NCBI GenBank assembly: GCA_028753945.1
Contig: JAPNXP010000003.1
Span: 2,852,001 to 2,916,000 of the forward strand
DNA length: 64,000 nucleotides
Direction: 5' to 3'
From: Hexactinellida sp. DTS-2022
Taxonomy: Eukaryota > Porifera > Hexactinellida
Positions within the stretch are counted from its first letter, which is position 1. Each line of letters begins with the position of its first letter. Below are positions 63,725 through 64,000 of this stretch, in pieces. The notes beneath the pieces were generated by a model. It did not search any database and was not told where the DNA came from. It worked only from the letters and a program-made list of their open reading frames with translations. Position numbers and translations under genes: made by a program.

Positions 63725-64000
63725 TATTACTGTGCCGACTATACTATAGTATAGTGGCCCAGTATTGGAATCACTGCCTTTATTACTGTGCCGACTATAC
63801 TTTAGTATAGTGGCCCAGTTCTAATCTTAGTGCTTTGGTTAGTTATTATTATTACTGTGCCGACTATACTATAGTATAGTGGCCCAGTTCTAATCTTAGT
63901 GCTTTGGTTAGTTATTACTGTGCCGACTATCCTATAGTATAGTGGCCCAGTTCTAATCTTACTGCCTTGGTTTGTTATTACTGTGCCGACTATACTATAG
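63725..64000. repeat. Palindromic ~60-bp tandem repeat, array 3 (runs off window)
   Basis: At least five units of TTACTGTGCCGACTATACTA plus TAGTATAGTGGCCCAGT, with spacers of TTCTAATCTTAGTGCTTTGG type. Unit cores are almost identical and spacers vary in length. The window ends inside a unit. Confidence 0.93.

Overview
This window looks like AT-rich, repeat-choked nuclear DNA from an invertebrate animal. I see no prokaryotic features: no operons and no rRNA, and coding sequence is rare. The host genes read as metazoan: a whirlin-type PDZ scaffold gene with multi-kilobase GT-AG introns, and the meiotic factor MND1. An early-branching animal such as a sponge is possible, but the sequence alone does not settle the taxon.

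Host genes. The first 36.5 kb on the + strand is the 3' part of one gene. Five exons (207-454, 722-884, 9444-9765, 21624-21975, 36116-36476) join in frame. They encode a long charged coiled coil, an acidic linker and a C-terminal PDZ domain most like the third PDZ of whirlin. Its introns of 8.6, 11.9 and 14.1 kb are filled with nested transposons. At the far right, 63024-63644 is an intact, intronless MND1 ORF. A 121-codon ORF at 45060-45425 is unassigned.

Mobile elements with coding capacity. (1) A structurally complete Ginger-type DNA transposon (30067-34291) lies antisense in the last intron of the whirlin-like gene. It has long terminal inverted repeats (TIRs), TGT...ACA ends and a GTAC target-site duplication (TSD). 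Its 11-exon gene reads without interruption (827 aa): HHCC finger, DDE integrase with exact D-35-E spacing, GPF motif and a C-terminal OTU cysteine protease. (2) A P-element-like transposon (about 53040-60461) carries an uninterrupted THAP-domain transposase whose last 45 codons were displaced by a 572-bp hAT-type MITE. (3) Decayed copies: a BED/hAT transposase (17368-20190), a Mutator-like transposase (43894-44400), a multi-copy invertebrate transposon-type gene (48917-52983) and the 3' tail of a LINE (28466-28751).

Non-autonomous elements dominate the rest. There are many hAT-type MITEs with 8-bp TSDs (three copies of one family at 36772, 43278 and 48233) and ten pogo/Tigger-like MITEs flanked by TA. 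There are also kilobase-scale palindromes (3976-5045; 5766-6710). Several fold-back elements have arms built of short tandem satellites (2635-3969, 15147-16911, 18660-19636, 26931-28021). A dispersed family couples palindromic ~60-bp tandem units with a ~125-bp terminal hairpin. Insertions nest several deep, so relative ages can be read from which element interrupts which.
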